64,000 nt of DNA from Phycicoccus sp. Root101 (GCF_001426245.1 NZ_LMCM01000007.1:372001-436000), one strand, 5' to 3'. Positions 8,254-15,822 are shown, counted from the first letter of the stretch. The notes: generated from the sequence alone by a model not told the origin. A program made the numbers and translations.

Positions 8254-8853
8254 TCAGCTCCCAACTGCGGCGACCAGCAGTGCGGCGGCCGCTCCTCCCA
8301 GCGCCACCCTAGCGATGATTCGTGCCGGTTTGGCCCAACGCTCCACCCGGGTGAACACGGCGTGCAGCGCGGCCCGGTCGGTGACCCGGCCCATGAGCAG
8401 CGACGGGAGGGCGCGGACCACGCCGAACACCGCCCCGATGGCCAGCCCGGCACCGAGCTGCCCGGAGAGGCCGGCGAGCAGCACCACGCCATACGTCGTC
8501 GCACTCGTGATGATCGTGACGAGGCCGAACCCGAGCTGCACCCCGAACCCCAGTCCCATCACCCAGCCGCGGTACTCGTCGAGCCAGTCGACGTCGACCT
8601 GGCGGCGCCACGAAGGCACCATCCGGTTGCCCGGCGCCGAGTCGAAGCCCAGGCCGACGAGCAGCAGCAGGGCCACGACACCGAGGGCCCAGGGCGAGGC
8701 GCGCACGTCCTCGGGCACGGCGGAGCCGAGCAGGGCGGCGAGGGCACCGAGCCCGAGACCGCCGACCAACGACCCGACGAGGTATGCCGCGGTGGTCAGC
8801 CACCAGCGGGAGTTCCTGGCCCGCTCACCGAGCGGGCTGATGCTCGAGAGCAT
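8254..8853 (-). CDS. Polytopic membrane protein in the MauA-like operon
   Basis: 199 residues with about five hydrophobic segments (roughly 20-45, 57-75, 97-120, 122-150 and 178-197). It has no cysteine, so it is not a CcdA/DsbD-type thiol carrier although it sits beside MauD/MauE-like genes. The loop between the second and third segments is charged (PSWRRQVDVDWLDEYRG). The ATG at 8853 follows GAGGTGAG, which overlaps the stop of the upstream mini-gene. No family recognised; a permease or assembly-scaffold role is possible but unproven. Confidence 0.75.
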   Translation of the reverse strand: MLSSISPLGERARNSRWWLTTAAYLVGSLVGGLGLGALAALLGSAVPEDVRASPWALGVVALLLLVGLGFDSAPGNRMVPSWRRQVDVDWLDEYRGWVMGLGFGVQLGFGLVTIITSATTYGVVLLAGLSGQLGAGLAIGAVFGVVRALPSLLMGRVTDRAALHAVFTRVERWAKPARIIARVALGGAAAALLVAAVGS

Positions 8854-8862
8854 CGACTCACC

Positions 8863-8943
8863 TCAAGGGGACCACGTGGCGCGCACGGCGGCGACCGCCG
8901 CCATGGGCAGGCCCAGGGCGAGGGCCAGGACGGTGACGGACAC
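8863..8943 (-). CDS. 26-residue hydrophobic mini-protein
   Basis: A GTG at 8943 opens a 26-codon frame (begins MSVTVLALALGLPMAAV, ends ATWSP) that fills the gap between the MauD-like stop (8947) and the next ATG (8853) almost exactly. The peptide is one hydrophobic helix with a basic end, as in small membrane subunits or assembly peptides. Spacing is 3 bases upstream, and its TGA lies inside the ribosome-binding region of the next gene, suggesting translational coupling. It could also be only a coupling leader. Confidence 0.5.
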   Translation of the reverse strand: MSVTVLALALGLPMAAVAAVRATWSP

Positions 8944-8946
8944 GGG

Positions 8947-9873
8947 TCAGTGCTCGCGCCGGCCGGGCACTGCGTGCTCGTGGGCGTCGTCGTGGTCGTG
9001 CCCGTGGTGGTCGTGACCCTCGTGGTCGTGCCCGCTGTGGTCGTGGTCGTGCTGGTGGTCGTGCCCGTCATGGTCGTCCGGGCCTTCGGGGTCAGGCGAC
9101 TCGTACAGGCTGGGGTGACCCGGCGCGATCCCTGCCGCGAGCAGCTCACCGTCCATGCGGGGGAGGTTGTCGCGCTCGCCGCGGCCGAGGTCGTCACCCA
9201 CGAGCGCTCCGGGGCCGCTGCGGCCGGCCGCGGCACGGGCCTCCTCGCTGTCGGACACCCCCTGGGCCATCAGGTCGCGGACCTGCGGCCACGTGGTCGC
9301 CGAGCCCTCGCCGGTGACCTGGCCCCCCTCGACGTAGACGAAGTAGGGCGAGCCGGGGATGTCGTAGTCGAGCCAGGCGGCGGAGGACTGGATCACGGGC
9401 ACATCGCCGGCGAGCGACCGGAGGCTCGGGACCGACTCCTCCTCGGGGCCCTTGGCGACGACTCGAAGGGCACCGTCGCCGGGCACGTCGACACCGCGCT
9501 GGAACTCCTCCCAGAACGTCTGGCAGACGCTGCAGCCGCTGGTGAGGAAGGCGAGCAGGGTCCGCTGGCCGGGGGCCGTCACGACGACCTCGGATGCGGC
9601 GCGCTCGAGGTCGGTGCCGACGATGTCGTGCGCCTTCGTCGAGTCGTGCCGGGTGGCCGGGATGACCCCGGTCTCCAGCTCGACCGGCACGGGACCGGGC
9701 TTGCCGCCCGTGGTCGCGGTGGTCACCCCCGTGCCGGCGTCCTTCTCGAGCTCGAGGCCTGCCCCGAGCTCGTGGAGGGCCTTGAGGATGAGCGCGTGGC
9801 TGCGCAGCAGGCCGAGCACGAGGACGCCGAGCAGGACGACGGCGACCCCCTCGGCGATGACGACGGCAAGCAT
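8947..9873 (-). CDS. MauD/TlpA-like membrane-anchored thioredoxin-fold protein with His-rich tail
   Basis: 308 residues. An N-terminal membrane helix (about 2-23) anchors a thioredoxin-like domain with a CSVC redox motif (Cys114, Cys117) in the context LLAFLTSGCSVCQTFW, as in MauD and related disulfide-handling proteins. From about residue 266 the C-terminus is a tail of alternating His and Asp/Gly with 16 histidines, likely metal-binding. MauD helps form the disulfides of the MADH light chain; here the likely client is the 20-Cys exported protein of the same operon. It is 3 bases downstream of the MauE-like gene. Confidence 0.8.
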   Translation of the reverse strand: MLAVVIAEGVAVVLLGVLVLGLLRSHALILKALHELGAGLELEKDAGTGVTTATTGGKPGPVPVELETGVIPATRHDSTKAHDIVGTDLERAASEVVVTAPGQRTLLAFLTSGCSVCQTFWEEFQRGVDVPGDGALRVVAKGPEEESVPSLRSLAGDVPVIQSSAAWLDYDIPGSPYFVYVEGGQVTGEGSATTWPQVRDLMAQGVSDSEEARAAAGRSGPGALVGDDLGRGERDNLPRMDGELLAAGIAPGHPSLYESPDPEGPDDHDGHDHQHDHDHSGHDHEGHDHHGHDHDDAHEHAVPGRREH

Positions 9874-9876
9874 GGG

Positions 9877-10446
9877 TCAGCCCTTCGTGCGGGTCGGGTT
9901 GGCGCTGCGGACGGCGGTGGCGGTGGTGGTGGGGAGGACGGCCATGACCATCCAGGCGAGGCCGGCGATGACGACGGCGAGGGCGACGGTGGTCACGATG
10001 GACGCACCGGCCGGCGCGTTCGCAGCTGCTCCGGACCACACGGCGGACGGCGGGTCCGCGGCGAGCGCGACGGCGACCAGCGCGGCAGCAGCCGTGAGGA
10101 CGAGGTGGGTCCGGGTCGCGGGGGTGTCGGGCTTGCCGAAGCACCCGCACGACCCGAGGACCCCGCCGCGCGTCAGGACGCGCCCCACGAACAGGGTGAA
10201 GACGAGGTAGGCCGCGGCCACCAGGGCCGCGCTCGCGCGGCCCGGGGCCACGACGGCCCAGACGCCGACGACGACCTCGCCCACGGCGAAGAGCCGGACC
10301 AGTGCCGCGCCGGGGCCCGGTGGGACGACGAATCCGGCGGAGCGCAGGGCGCGCACCAGGGGCAACGGGTCGATGACCTTGGGCACACCGGCCACGACGA
10401 GCAGCCCCGCCACGGCGAGGAACGGTCCCGCGAGTGCGTCCCACAT
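9877..10446 (-). CDS. MauE/DoxX-like redox-associated membrane protein
   Basis: 189 residues from ATG at 10446 (MWDALAGPFL). About five membrane helices and the signature SCGCFG (Cys100, Cys102) of MauE-type proteins, which work with MauD in disulfide formation of the methylamine dehydrogenase light chain. First gene of the six-gene minus-strand operon, separated from the next by 3 bases. The longer frame to 10608 is rejected because its extra N-terminus is Pro/Arg-rich and reads through a hairpin terminator. Role in this cluster is inferred from family and context. Confidence 0.8.
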   Translation of the reverse strand: MWDALAGPFLAVAGLLVVAGVPKVIDPLPLVRALRSAGFVVPPGPGAALVRLFAVGEVVVGVWAVVAPGRASAALVAAAYLVFTLFVGRVLTRGGVLGSCGCFGKPDTPATRTHLVLTAAAALVAVALAADPPSAVWSGAAANAPAGASIVTTVALAVVIAGLAWMVMAVLPTTTATAVRSANPTRTKG

Positions 10447-10574
10447 GGCGTCCACGCTACCCGCCGGGTGCGACGACCCGGCGGTCGCGACAGGCGGGAG
10501 TCGTCGTGGAGGTGGGCTGGGAGCGGCAGGGGGCCGGTGTGGGGCGGCAGGGCGGCATACCGGGACAAACACCG

Positions 10575-10612
10575 CGGGGTGCCGCTCCGTCGGTCGACGG
10601 TGCGGCACCCCG
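10575..10612 (-). terminator. Two-tier hairpin terminator
   Basis: An 11-bp perfect stem (10575-10585 with 10602-10612, core GGGGTGCCGC/GCGGCACCCC) encloses a second 5-bp stem (CCGTC/GACGG) with a GGTC loop. It lies 35 bases after the stop of the LEA-like gene and before the MauE-like gene, so it should separate the two minus-strand units. There is no T tract. Confidence 0.7.
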
Positions 10613-10647
10613 GAGGTGCGCCCTGCGCTGAGGGCGGTGGAGCTGGG

Positions 10648-11481
10648 TCAGTCGACCTTGTCCTTGGTCTCGTCGGCCTTGTCGGCGACGGCCTCGGCGG
10701 CGTCCTTGGTCGCGTCCGCGGCAGAACCTGCAGCGTGCTTGCCCGTGGAGGTCACCTTGTCCTTGGCGTCGGACGCAGCACCGGCGGCCTTGTCCTTGGC
10801 CTCGGTCGCCTTGTCCTTGACGGTGTCGGCTGCTGCTCCGGCCTTCTCCTTGGCGGCGTCGGCCAGGTTCGAGACCTTCTCCGAGGTGGAGGCGCGGCCG
10901 CTGGTCGGCGCGGTGTACGGGTCGTCGAGGGGGGTGGCCCACGGGTCCTCGCGCGGCGCGGACTTGCGGAACACGGCGAACGCGGCACCGGCAGCGGCGA
11001 GGACGCCGAGGAAGATCAGCACCTTGCCCTTGCGACCGCTGCGCTTGGCGACGGCGTCGCCCTTGAGGACGTGGAACGCCCCGCTGGAACGGTCGGCCGT
11101 CTCGCCGGCCACGTCCGTGGCGGTGCTCTTGGCGGCAGCGGAGGCTGCGGCCACGGCCGCGATGGCCTCGGCGACCTTCGGCAGCAGGCTGTCGACGATG
11201 GTGTCGCGGGCGGTGTCGACCTTGGGCGCGAGGCCCTCGACAGCACCCTGCAGCTTCGGGGCGGCGACCTCGATGCCGTGGTCGACGTGGGGCTTGGCCC
11301 AGTCGCGGGCAGCCTCGACGTGGGGCTTGCCCCAGTCCTTGGCCTGGCCGGCGCGGTCCTTGGCGACCTCTGCGGCCGGGGCCACACGGTCCTTGAGGGT
11401 CGATGCGTAGTCCGCCGCGGTGTGGGCCGTCGAGCTCACAGCGTCGGCGGCCTGCTCGGTCTTGCTCTTGGTGCGGAACAC
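10648..11481 (-). CDS. LEA/apolipoprotein-like Ala/Lys/Asp-repeat protein with one membrane helix
   Basis: 277 residues, GTG start preceded by AGGGAGG. The N-terminal half has amphipathic segments (AAEVAKDRAGQAKDWGKPHV; a related PHV/WAKPHV unit follows), then a hydrophobic helix KVLIFLGVLAAAGAAFAVF near 177-195. The last 80 residues repeat KDKA/AADT/DAKDK units like LEA or apolipoprotein helices. Similar proteins (DUF5324-like) are, as I recall, found near the origin in actinomycetes. It diverges from the cyclophilin gene. Function unknown; a stress or membrane-associated role is a guess. Confidence 0.75.
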   Translation of the reverse strand: MFRTKSKTEQAADAVSSTAHTAADYASTLKDRVAPAAEVAKDRAGQAKDWGKPHVEAARDWAKPHVDHGIEVAAPKLQGAVEGLAPKVDTARDTIVDSLLPKVAEAIAAVAAASAAAKSTATDVAGETADRSSGAFHVLKGDAVAKRSGRKGKVLIFLGVLAAAGAAFAVFRKSAPREDPWATPLDDPYTAPTSGRASTSEKVSNLADAAKEKAGAAADTVKDKATEAKDKAAGAASDAKDKVTSTGKHAAGSAADATKDAAEAVADKADETKDKVD

Positions 11482-11626
11482 CTGTGCCTCCCTGGTGGTG
11501 CGGACATGTCTGGCTTCCCCGAGGGGATGTCACTCCTGCCCCATCCTGCCTTGTTTCGGCTGGTGGGCAACCCAGCGGGGCTCCCGCGGACGACGCCCGG
11601 ACGGCCTCCGTGGAAGGATGAGCAGC

Positions 11627-12145
11627 ATGGACGTCACCCTCAAGACCAACCACGGCGACATCAATGTCACCCTCTTCCCCGACCACGCTCCCAAGACGGT
11701 CGCGAACTTCGTCGGCCTCGCCAAGGGCGAGCAGGAGTACCGCGACGACGCGGGCCGCACGAACCCCACGCCGTTCTACGACGGCCTGGTGTTCCACCGC
11801 ATCATCCCCGGCTTCATGATCCAGGGCGGGTGCCCCGTCGGCCAGGGCTTCGGTGGCCCCGGCTACACCTTCGACGACGAGATCAGCCCGGACAAGAACT
11901 TCAACCAGCCCTACATGCTCGCCATGGCGAACGCCGGCAAGCGCATGGGCAAGGGCACCAACGGCTCGCAGTTCTTCATCACCGTGGGTGACACCTCGTG
12001 GCTGCAGGGCAAGCACACCATCTTCGGCGAGGTCGCCGACGGCCCGAGCCGCGAGGTCGTCGACAAGATCGCGAACGTGCGCACCGGTGCGAACGACAAG
12101 CCGGTCGAGGACGTTGTCATCGAGTCGGTCGTCGTCAACGACTGA
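11627..12145 (+). CDS. Cyclophilin-type peptidyl-prolyl cis-trans isomerase
   Basis: 172 residues. Cyclophilins catalyse prolyl isomerisation. The core motifs are present: FHRIIPGFMIQGG (catalytic Arg in FHR), GTNGSQFFIT and HTIFGEV. No signal peptide, so cytosolic. The ATG at 11627 is preferred over the one at 11618 because GGAAGG at 11612-11617 gives a normal 9-base spacing only to the former. In actinomycetes this gene typically sits near the kinase/shape block, followed by a rhomboid gene as here. Confidence 0.95.
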   Translation: MDVTLKTNHGDINVTLFPDHAPKTVANFVGLAKGEQEYRDDAGRTNPTPFYDGLVFHRIIPGFMIQGGCPVGQGFGGPGYTFDDEISPDKNFNQPYMLAMANAGKRMGKGTNGSQFFITVGDTSWLQGKHTIFGEVADGPSREVVDKIANVRTGANDKPVEDVVIESVVVND

Positions 12146-12179
12146 CCTCGACCCGATCCCCCGAAGACAGGACCCGCGC

Positions 12180-13067
12180 ATGAGCGAGCCCACCGCCGGA
12201 GCGCAGCAGCAGACCACACCGGTCTGCCCCCGGCACCCCCAGCGCGTGTCGTACGTGCGGTGCCAGCGCTGTGGCCGGCCGGTGTGCCCGGACTGCCAGC
12301 GGCCCGCGGCCGTCGGTGTCCAGTGCGTCGACTGCGTCCGCGCCCAGGCCAAGACGATGCGCTCGGCCACGACCGTCTTCGGGGGACGGGTCACCGACAC
12401 CCCCGTGGTGTCCTACGCGATCATCGCGCTCTGCGTGCTCGTGTACGTCCTCCAGCTCGCGGTGCCGGGCTTCAGCGACCAGGTGGACTTCAGCCCCTAC
12501 ACGGGTGAGTCCGAGCCCTGGCGGTTCGTCACCTCGGCCTTCGCGCACAGCCCCCAGCAGATCACCCACATCCTGTTCAACATGGCGGCCCTGTGGATGG
12601 TGGGTGCGCAGTACCTCGAGCGCCTGCTCGGTGCCGCCCGGTATGCCGCGGTGTACCTGATCAGCGCGGTGGGCGGCTCGGTCGTCTACCTCCTCATGTC
12701 CACGCCCCCCACCAGCACCCTGGACCGGACCTCGTGGTTCACCCCGATGGTCGGTGCCTCGGGTGCGGTGTTCGGGTTGTTCGGGGCCCTGCTCGTGCTC
12801 AACCGGCACCTGGGCCGTTCCTCCGCGGGGATGTACCTCACCATCGGCATCAACGCCGTGATCGGGTTCGTCCTGCCCAACGTCGCCTGGCAGGCGCACC
12901 TCGGCGGACTGCTGACCGGCGCGGCCCTGGCGGCCGTCATCTCCTGGACCACGCCGCGCGAACGCCGACGCTGGCAGTGGCCCGGCCTTGGGGCCGTGCT
13001 CGCGGTCCTCGTCGTGCTCGCTGTCGTGAAGTACGCGCTCTCCCCCGGGTTCGTCCTCGTCGGCTGA
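12180..13067 (+). CDS. Rhomboid family intramembrane serine protease with N-terminal B-box-like zinc finger
   Basis: 295 residues. The first 55 residues contain paired cysteines and histidine (CPRHP, RCQRCGRPVCPDCQ, QCVDCV), a B-box-like zinc-binding module. About six membrane helices follow. The catalytic dyad is in GASGAVFGL (Ser near 196) and WQAHLGGLL (His near 240). Rhomboids cut membrane proteins within the bilayer; substrates here are unknown. Follows the cyclophilin gene by 34 bases, likely one transcript. Confidence 0.93.
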   Translation: MSEPTAGAQQQTTPVCPRHPQRVSYVRCQRCGRPVCPDCQRPAAVGVQCVDCVRAQAKTMRSATTVFGGRVTDTPVVSYAIIALCVLVYVLQLAVPGFSDQVDFSPYTGESEPWRFVTSAFAHSPQQITHILFNMAALWMVGAQYLERLLGAARYAAVYLISAVGGSVVYLLMSTPPTSTLDRTSWFTPMVGASGAVFGLFGALLVLNRHLGRSSAGMYLTIGINAVIGFVLPNVAWQAHLGGLLTGAALAAVISWTTPRERRRWQWPGLGAVLAVLVVLAVVKYALSPGFVLVG

Positions 13068-13087
13068 CGGGCTCCGGGTTCCCGGCA

Positions 13088-13103
13088 GCGGGTGGGGACC
13101 CGC
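13088..13103 (+). terminator. Short GC hairpin after the rhomboid gene
   Basis: GCGGGT (13088-13093) pairs with ACCCGC (13098-13103) across a GGGG loop, 20 bases past the stop. The stem is only 6 bp and no T tract follows, so this is a weak candidate. Confidence 0.35.
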
Positions 13104-13121
13104 GTATTACACGCCTGTCAT

Positions 13122-13200
13122 TTGTCCCCAGCTGTGGAGAAAGGTGTGGACAACTCCCTGTGGACAACGGTGGGGACGAGCGGCGGACAGATGTGGACAA
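13122..13200 (-). promoter_or_regulatory. Cluster of DnaA-box-like sequences
   Basis: Three exact TGTGGACAA sites (13145-13153, 13159-13167, 13192-13200), i.e. TTGTCCACA on the minus strand, the actinobacterial DnaA box. A near match TGTGGAGAA lies at 13133-13141 and TTGTCCCCA, opposite in orientation, at 13122-13130. All lie in the non-coding gap between the rhomboid and pilin genes. No dnaA or dnaN is in the window, so a regulatory or DnaA-titration role is more likely than an origin. Function is inferred. Confidence 0.6.
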
Positions 13201-13343
13201 AGGTGGGGATGCCCGCTGGTGCCCGAGGATGAGGCGTCTAGTCCTGATGCAGGAGGCTATGGCTGCGTTGTCCGCATGATCACCTTTGCGGTGCGCGCTG
13301 GAAGGCTCTCGGGACTCGACACCGATGTCCACAGAAGGACCAC

Positions 13344-13514
13344 CTGACCACGCTCCAGCAGATGATCCGACGCCGCTCCGCCTCCGAGCGAGGGGCCACA
13401 CCGGTGGAGTTCGGCCTCACCGTCGGTCTCGTCGCGACGTTCCTCGTCGTCGTGGTGGGCCACTTCGGCGAGAGCCTCGCGGGGATCTTCGACGCGGCCA
13501 GCCGGGGTTCCTGA
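13344..13514 (+). CDS. Flp/class IVb pilin-like protein, copy 1 (possible CTG start)
   Basis: From CTG at 13344 this encodes 56 residues; from the internal ATG at 13362, 50. The sequence ERGATPVEFGL is the type IVb prepilin signature (cleavage after Gly, Glu at +5), followed by one hydrophobic helix. The CTG is favoured because GAAGGA (13334-13339) lies just upstream and because the 56-residue product aligns with copy 2 residue for residue. An ATG-start gene with a shorter leader remains possible. No tad assembly genes are in the window. Confidence 0.8.
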   Translation: MTTLQQMIRRRSASERGATPVEFGLTVGLVATFLVVVVGHFGESLAGIFDAASRGS

Positions 13515-13730
13515 GCAGCCGGGACTTCTGAGCAGCCGGGCCCGCGCCCTCCCGGGGTGAGTGGGGGAAGGCGAGTCCGGGGCCGGCAGGCGCCGCCGGT
13601 GGGACCGGGCCGCTCTCGTGCGGATGGTGGAGAACGACGACCCGCACGAGGACGATGTCCGACCGGATCGGCGCTGCCACTCTCTCCGTAGGGCCACACG
13701 CCCATTCCGCCGGCCGCAAGGGAGCCCACG

Positions 13731-13901
13731 ATGACCTTGATCCACAGCAAGATCCAGCAGCACGCCAGCGGCGAGCGCGGCGCCACCGCCGTCGAGTACG
13801 GCCTGATGGTCGGCCTCATCGCCATCGTCATCATCGTCGCGGTCGCGCTCCTGGGCACGAACCTCTCGGACATCTTCAACACGGGTGCCACGACGGTCTG
13901 A
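13731..13901 (+). CDS. Flp/class IVb pilin, copy 2
   Basis: 56 residues beginning MTLIHSKIQQ. GERGATAVEYGLMVGLIA is a textbook Flp prepilin processing site and hydrophobic assembly helix: TadV-type peptidase would cut after Gly, leaving Glu at +5. AAGGGAG precedes the ATG. Flp pilins form thin adhesive or secretion-related pili built by the Tad machinery, which must be encoded elsewhere. A strong terminator follows. The pair with copy 1 looks like a tandem duplication that has diverged. Confidence 0.92.
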   Translation: MTLIHSKIQQHASGERGATAVEYGLMVGLIAIVIIVAVALLGTNLSDIFNTGATTV

Positions 13902-13969
13902 CCCCGCTGGCCCCACCGACCCCTGGCCGCCGGAATCCCCCGCCGGCAGGCCACGGTGTTCGCCACGGC

Positions 13970-14018
13970 GAACGACAGGAGCGCACCTCGGCCGAGCCGG
14001 GGTGCGCTCCTGTCGTTC
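13970..14018. terminator. Strong bidirectional hairpin terminator
   Basis: An 18-bp perfect inverted repeat (13970-13987 with 14001-14018; core GACAGGAGCGCACC) around a 13-base loop that can itself pair. It lies between the converging pilin and crgA genes, so it can stop transcription from both sides. Confidence 0.85.
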
Positions 14019-14051
14019 CAGCAGGTCGTCAGGCGACCCGCGTCCGGTGGC

Positions 14052-14300
14052 TCAGCGCCAGCGGGTGGTCATCGCGAACCCCGACAGCATCAGGCCGAAG
14101 CCGATGCCGAGGTTCCAGCGGCCGAACGACTCGACCGGGAAGCGCTGGCTGGTGATGTAGAAGACGACGATCCACAGCAGTCCGAGCACCATGAGGGTCA
14201 GCATCACGGGCACGAACCAGGGCGGGTTCCCGACCTTGGCCTTCGCGGGCTTGCTGGGCGGGGTGTAGGCGCGCTTGGCGCGGCCCTTGGACTCCGGCAC
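14052..14300 (-). CDS. crgA: Cell division protein CrgA
   Basis: 82 residues. Two membrane helices (VPVMLTLMVLGLLWIVVFYI and the NLGIGFGLMLSGFAM region) after a basic, Pro/Lys-rich cytoplasmic N-terminus; RFPVESFGRWN joins them. This is the CrgA pattern, a small actinobacterial divisome protein that interacts with FtsZ and PBPs. GTG at 14300 is chosen because GAGGAGAG lies 9 bases upstream and gives a typical length. It diverges from the DUF881 gene, the usual actinomycete arrangement. Confidence 0.95.
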   Translation of the reverse strand: MPESKGRAKRAYTPPSKPAKAKVGNPPWFVPVMLTLMVLGLLWIVVFYITSQRFPVESFGRWNLGIGFGLMLSGFAMTTRWR

Positions 14301-14365
14301 GGGAAAACTCTCCTCGCAGGTCGGACGGCATCGAGCCGCCGGGACGTTTGGCATAGCGTAGTGCC

Positions 14366-15118
14366 ATGGCGGACCAGAGGCTGACGTGGTTGACGCGTCG
14401 GCCCACGGTGTGGTCGGCGGTCGTCCCCCTCGTGGCGCTCGGCGCCGGGGTCATGTTCGCGCTGAGCGCGGCCACGGCCAAGGGAACGGACCTGCGGTCC
14501 TCCGGCGGCGACGTCCCCGGCCTGATCAGGGAGCAGACCCGGCAGAACGCCATCGCCGCCCAGCGGGTCGCCTCCCTGCGCGCCGAGGTCGACCGGCTGT
14601 CGGCCCAGCAGGCGCCCGGCGACCTCCAGGTCACCGAGCTGACCAAGGACGCGGACGCCCTGCGGCTCGCTGCCGGGACCGAGCCGGTGGCCGGTCCGGC
14701 GGTCCAGGTCACCATGACCGACGCGAAGACCGTTCCCGACGTGCTGCCGGACGGCTTCTCGGTCGACGACTACGTCGTGCACCAGCAGGACGTCCAGGCC
14801 GTCGTGAACGCGCTGTGGCAGGGCGGTGCCGAGGCGATGATGCTCATGGACCAGCGCGTGGTCTCGACGAGCGCGGTCCGCTGCGTCGGCAACACGTTGA
14901 TCCTGCAGGGACGGGTCTACTCGCCGCCCTACGTCATCACGGCCATCGGCGACCAGGGCCGGCTCCGGGCTGCGCTCGACTCCAGCCCCAGCATCGGGAT
15001 CTACCGCCAGTGGGTCGACGCCGCCGGTCTGGGGTACGACGTGACGTCGCGTCGCGAGCTGACGTTCCCGGCCTACGCAGGCTCGATCAACCTCCAGGAC
15101 GCCCGGGCGGCGCGATGA
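14366..15118 (+). CDS. DUF881 family membrane-anchored protein
   Basis: 250 residues. One membrane helix near 16-36, then a coiled coil (RQNAIAAQRVASLRAEVDRL) and a DUF881 domain with VTMTDAKTVPDVLPDGFSVDDYVVHQQDVQAVVNALW and an MMLMDQRV stretch. DUF881 proteins occur in pairs near division genes in actinomycetes; biochemical role is not established. The stop overlaps the sortase ATG (ATGA), so the two are co-translated, and the same operon continues to the pabA/trpG gene. Confidence 0.92.
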   Translation: MADQRLTWLTRRPTVWSAVVPLVALGAGVMFALSAATAKGTDLRSSGGDVPGLIREQTRQNAIAAQRVASLRAEVDRLSAQQAPGDLQVTELTKDADALRLAAGTEPVAGPAVQVTMTDAKTVPDVLPDGFSVDDYVVHQQDVQAVVNALWQGGAEAMMLMDQRVVSTSAVRCVGNTLILQGRVYSPPYVITAIGDQGRLRAALDSSPSIGIYRQWVDAAGLGYDVTSRRELTFPAYAGSINLQDARAAR

Positions 15119-15822
15119 GCTCAGGTGCGGCCCGGGCGGGTCGGTGGGTGCTCGGGCTGGCCGGGGACGTGTTCGTCACGGCCGGCCTGCTCCTGCTCCT
15201 GTTCGTCGGGTGGCAGTTGTGGTGGACCGACGTCACCGCCAACCGCGTCCAGGACGACACCGTCCACGCGCTCACCCGCGACTTCGCGTCCGGGGCGTCG
15301 GGCTCTGCCGCGGCCAACCGGGTGCCGGCTGCCGTGCCGTTCGGCAAGGCCTTCGCGATCGTGCGGATCCCGCGGCTCGGCGCCGACTACGCGCGGCCCG
15401 TGCTCGAGGGCACCAGCCGCGACATCCTCATGGACGGTGTCGGCCACTACACGGGCACGGCGCGGCCCGGTGCCGTGGGGAACTTCGCGATCGCCGGCCA
15501 CCGCACCACCTACGGGCGCCCGTTCCACGACATCGACCTCCTCCGCGCGGGAGACAAGGTCGTGATCGAGACCCGGACCGAGTTCCACGTGTATGCCGTG
15601 AAGCGGCACGTCATCGTCGCGCCCACCGAGGTGGACGTCATCGCGCCGGTGCCGCAGAAGGTCGGCACCAGGCCCACGCAGCGGTGGCTCACGATGACCG
15701 CCTGCCACCCCAAGTACAGCGCGGCGCAGCGGTACGTCGTCTTCGCCGAGCTGGTGCGGTCCTACCCCCGGGCGGCGGGGCTGCCCGCCGACGTCCTCGC
15801 CGCACCGAAGGCAGGTGCGTGA
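15115..15822 (+). CDS. Class E sortase
   Basis: 235 residues. Sortases join surface proteins to peptidoglycan. An N-terminal membrane helix (about 18-36) anchors the catalytic beta barrel; active-site residues are His in NFAIAGHRTTYG, Cys in TMTACHP (near 197) and Arg in AQRYVVF. The TACHP context and position near crgA/pknB fit class E, common in high-GC actinomycetes and usually recognising LAxTG. No LAxTG substrate is found beside it. Coupled to DUF881 upstream and to a small membrane protein downstream (TGATG). Confidence 0.93.
   Translation: MSSGAARAGRWVLGLAGDVFVTAGLLLLLFVGWQLWWTDVTANRVQDDTVHALTRDFASGASGSAAANRVPAAVPFGKAFAIVRIPRLGADYARPVLEGTSRDILMDGVGHYTGTARPGAVGNFAIAGHRTTYGRPFHDIDLLRAGDKVVIETRTEFHVYAVKRHVIVAPTEVDVIAPVPQKVGTRPTQRWLTMTACHPKYSAAQRYVVFAELVRSYPRAAGLPADVLAAPKAGA

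Noticed and set aside
8990-9075. Repetitive GTGGTCGTG-like DNA as a CRISPR or tandem repeat
   Set aside because: It is the codon repetition of the His/Asp tail of the MauD-like protein. The Thr-rich tails near 16780, 22830 and 45100 are the same kind of effect.
8203-11991. 1262-codon plus-strand frame across the MauA-like operon and cyclophilin
   Set aside because: Low-complexity antisense product. The opposite strand carries recognisable genes with proper starts.
13122-13200. DnaA-box cluster as the chromosomal origin
   Set aside because: No dnaA, dnaN or AT-rich unwinding region visible; kept only as a regulatory cluster.
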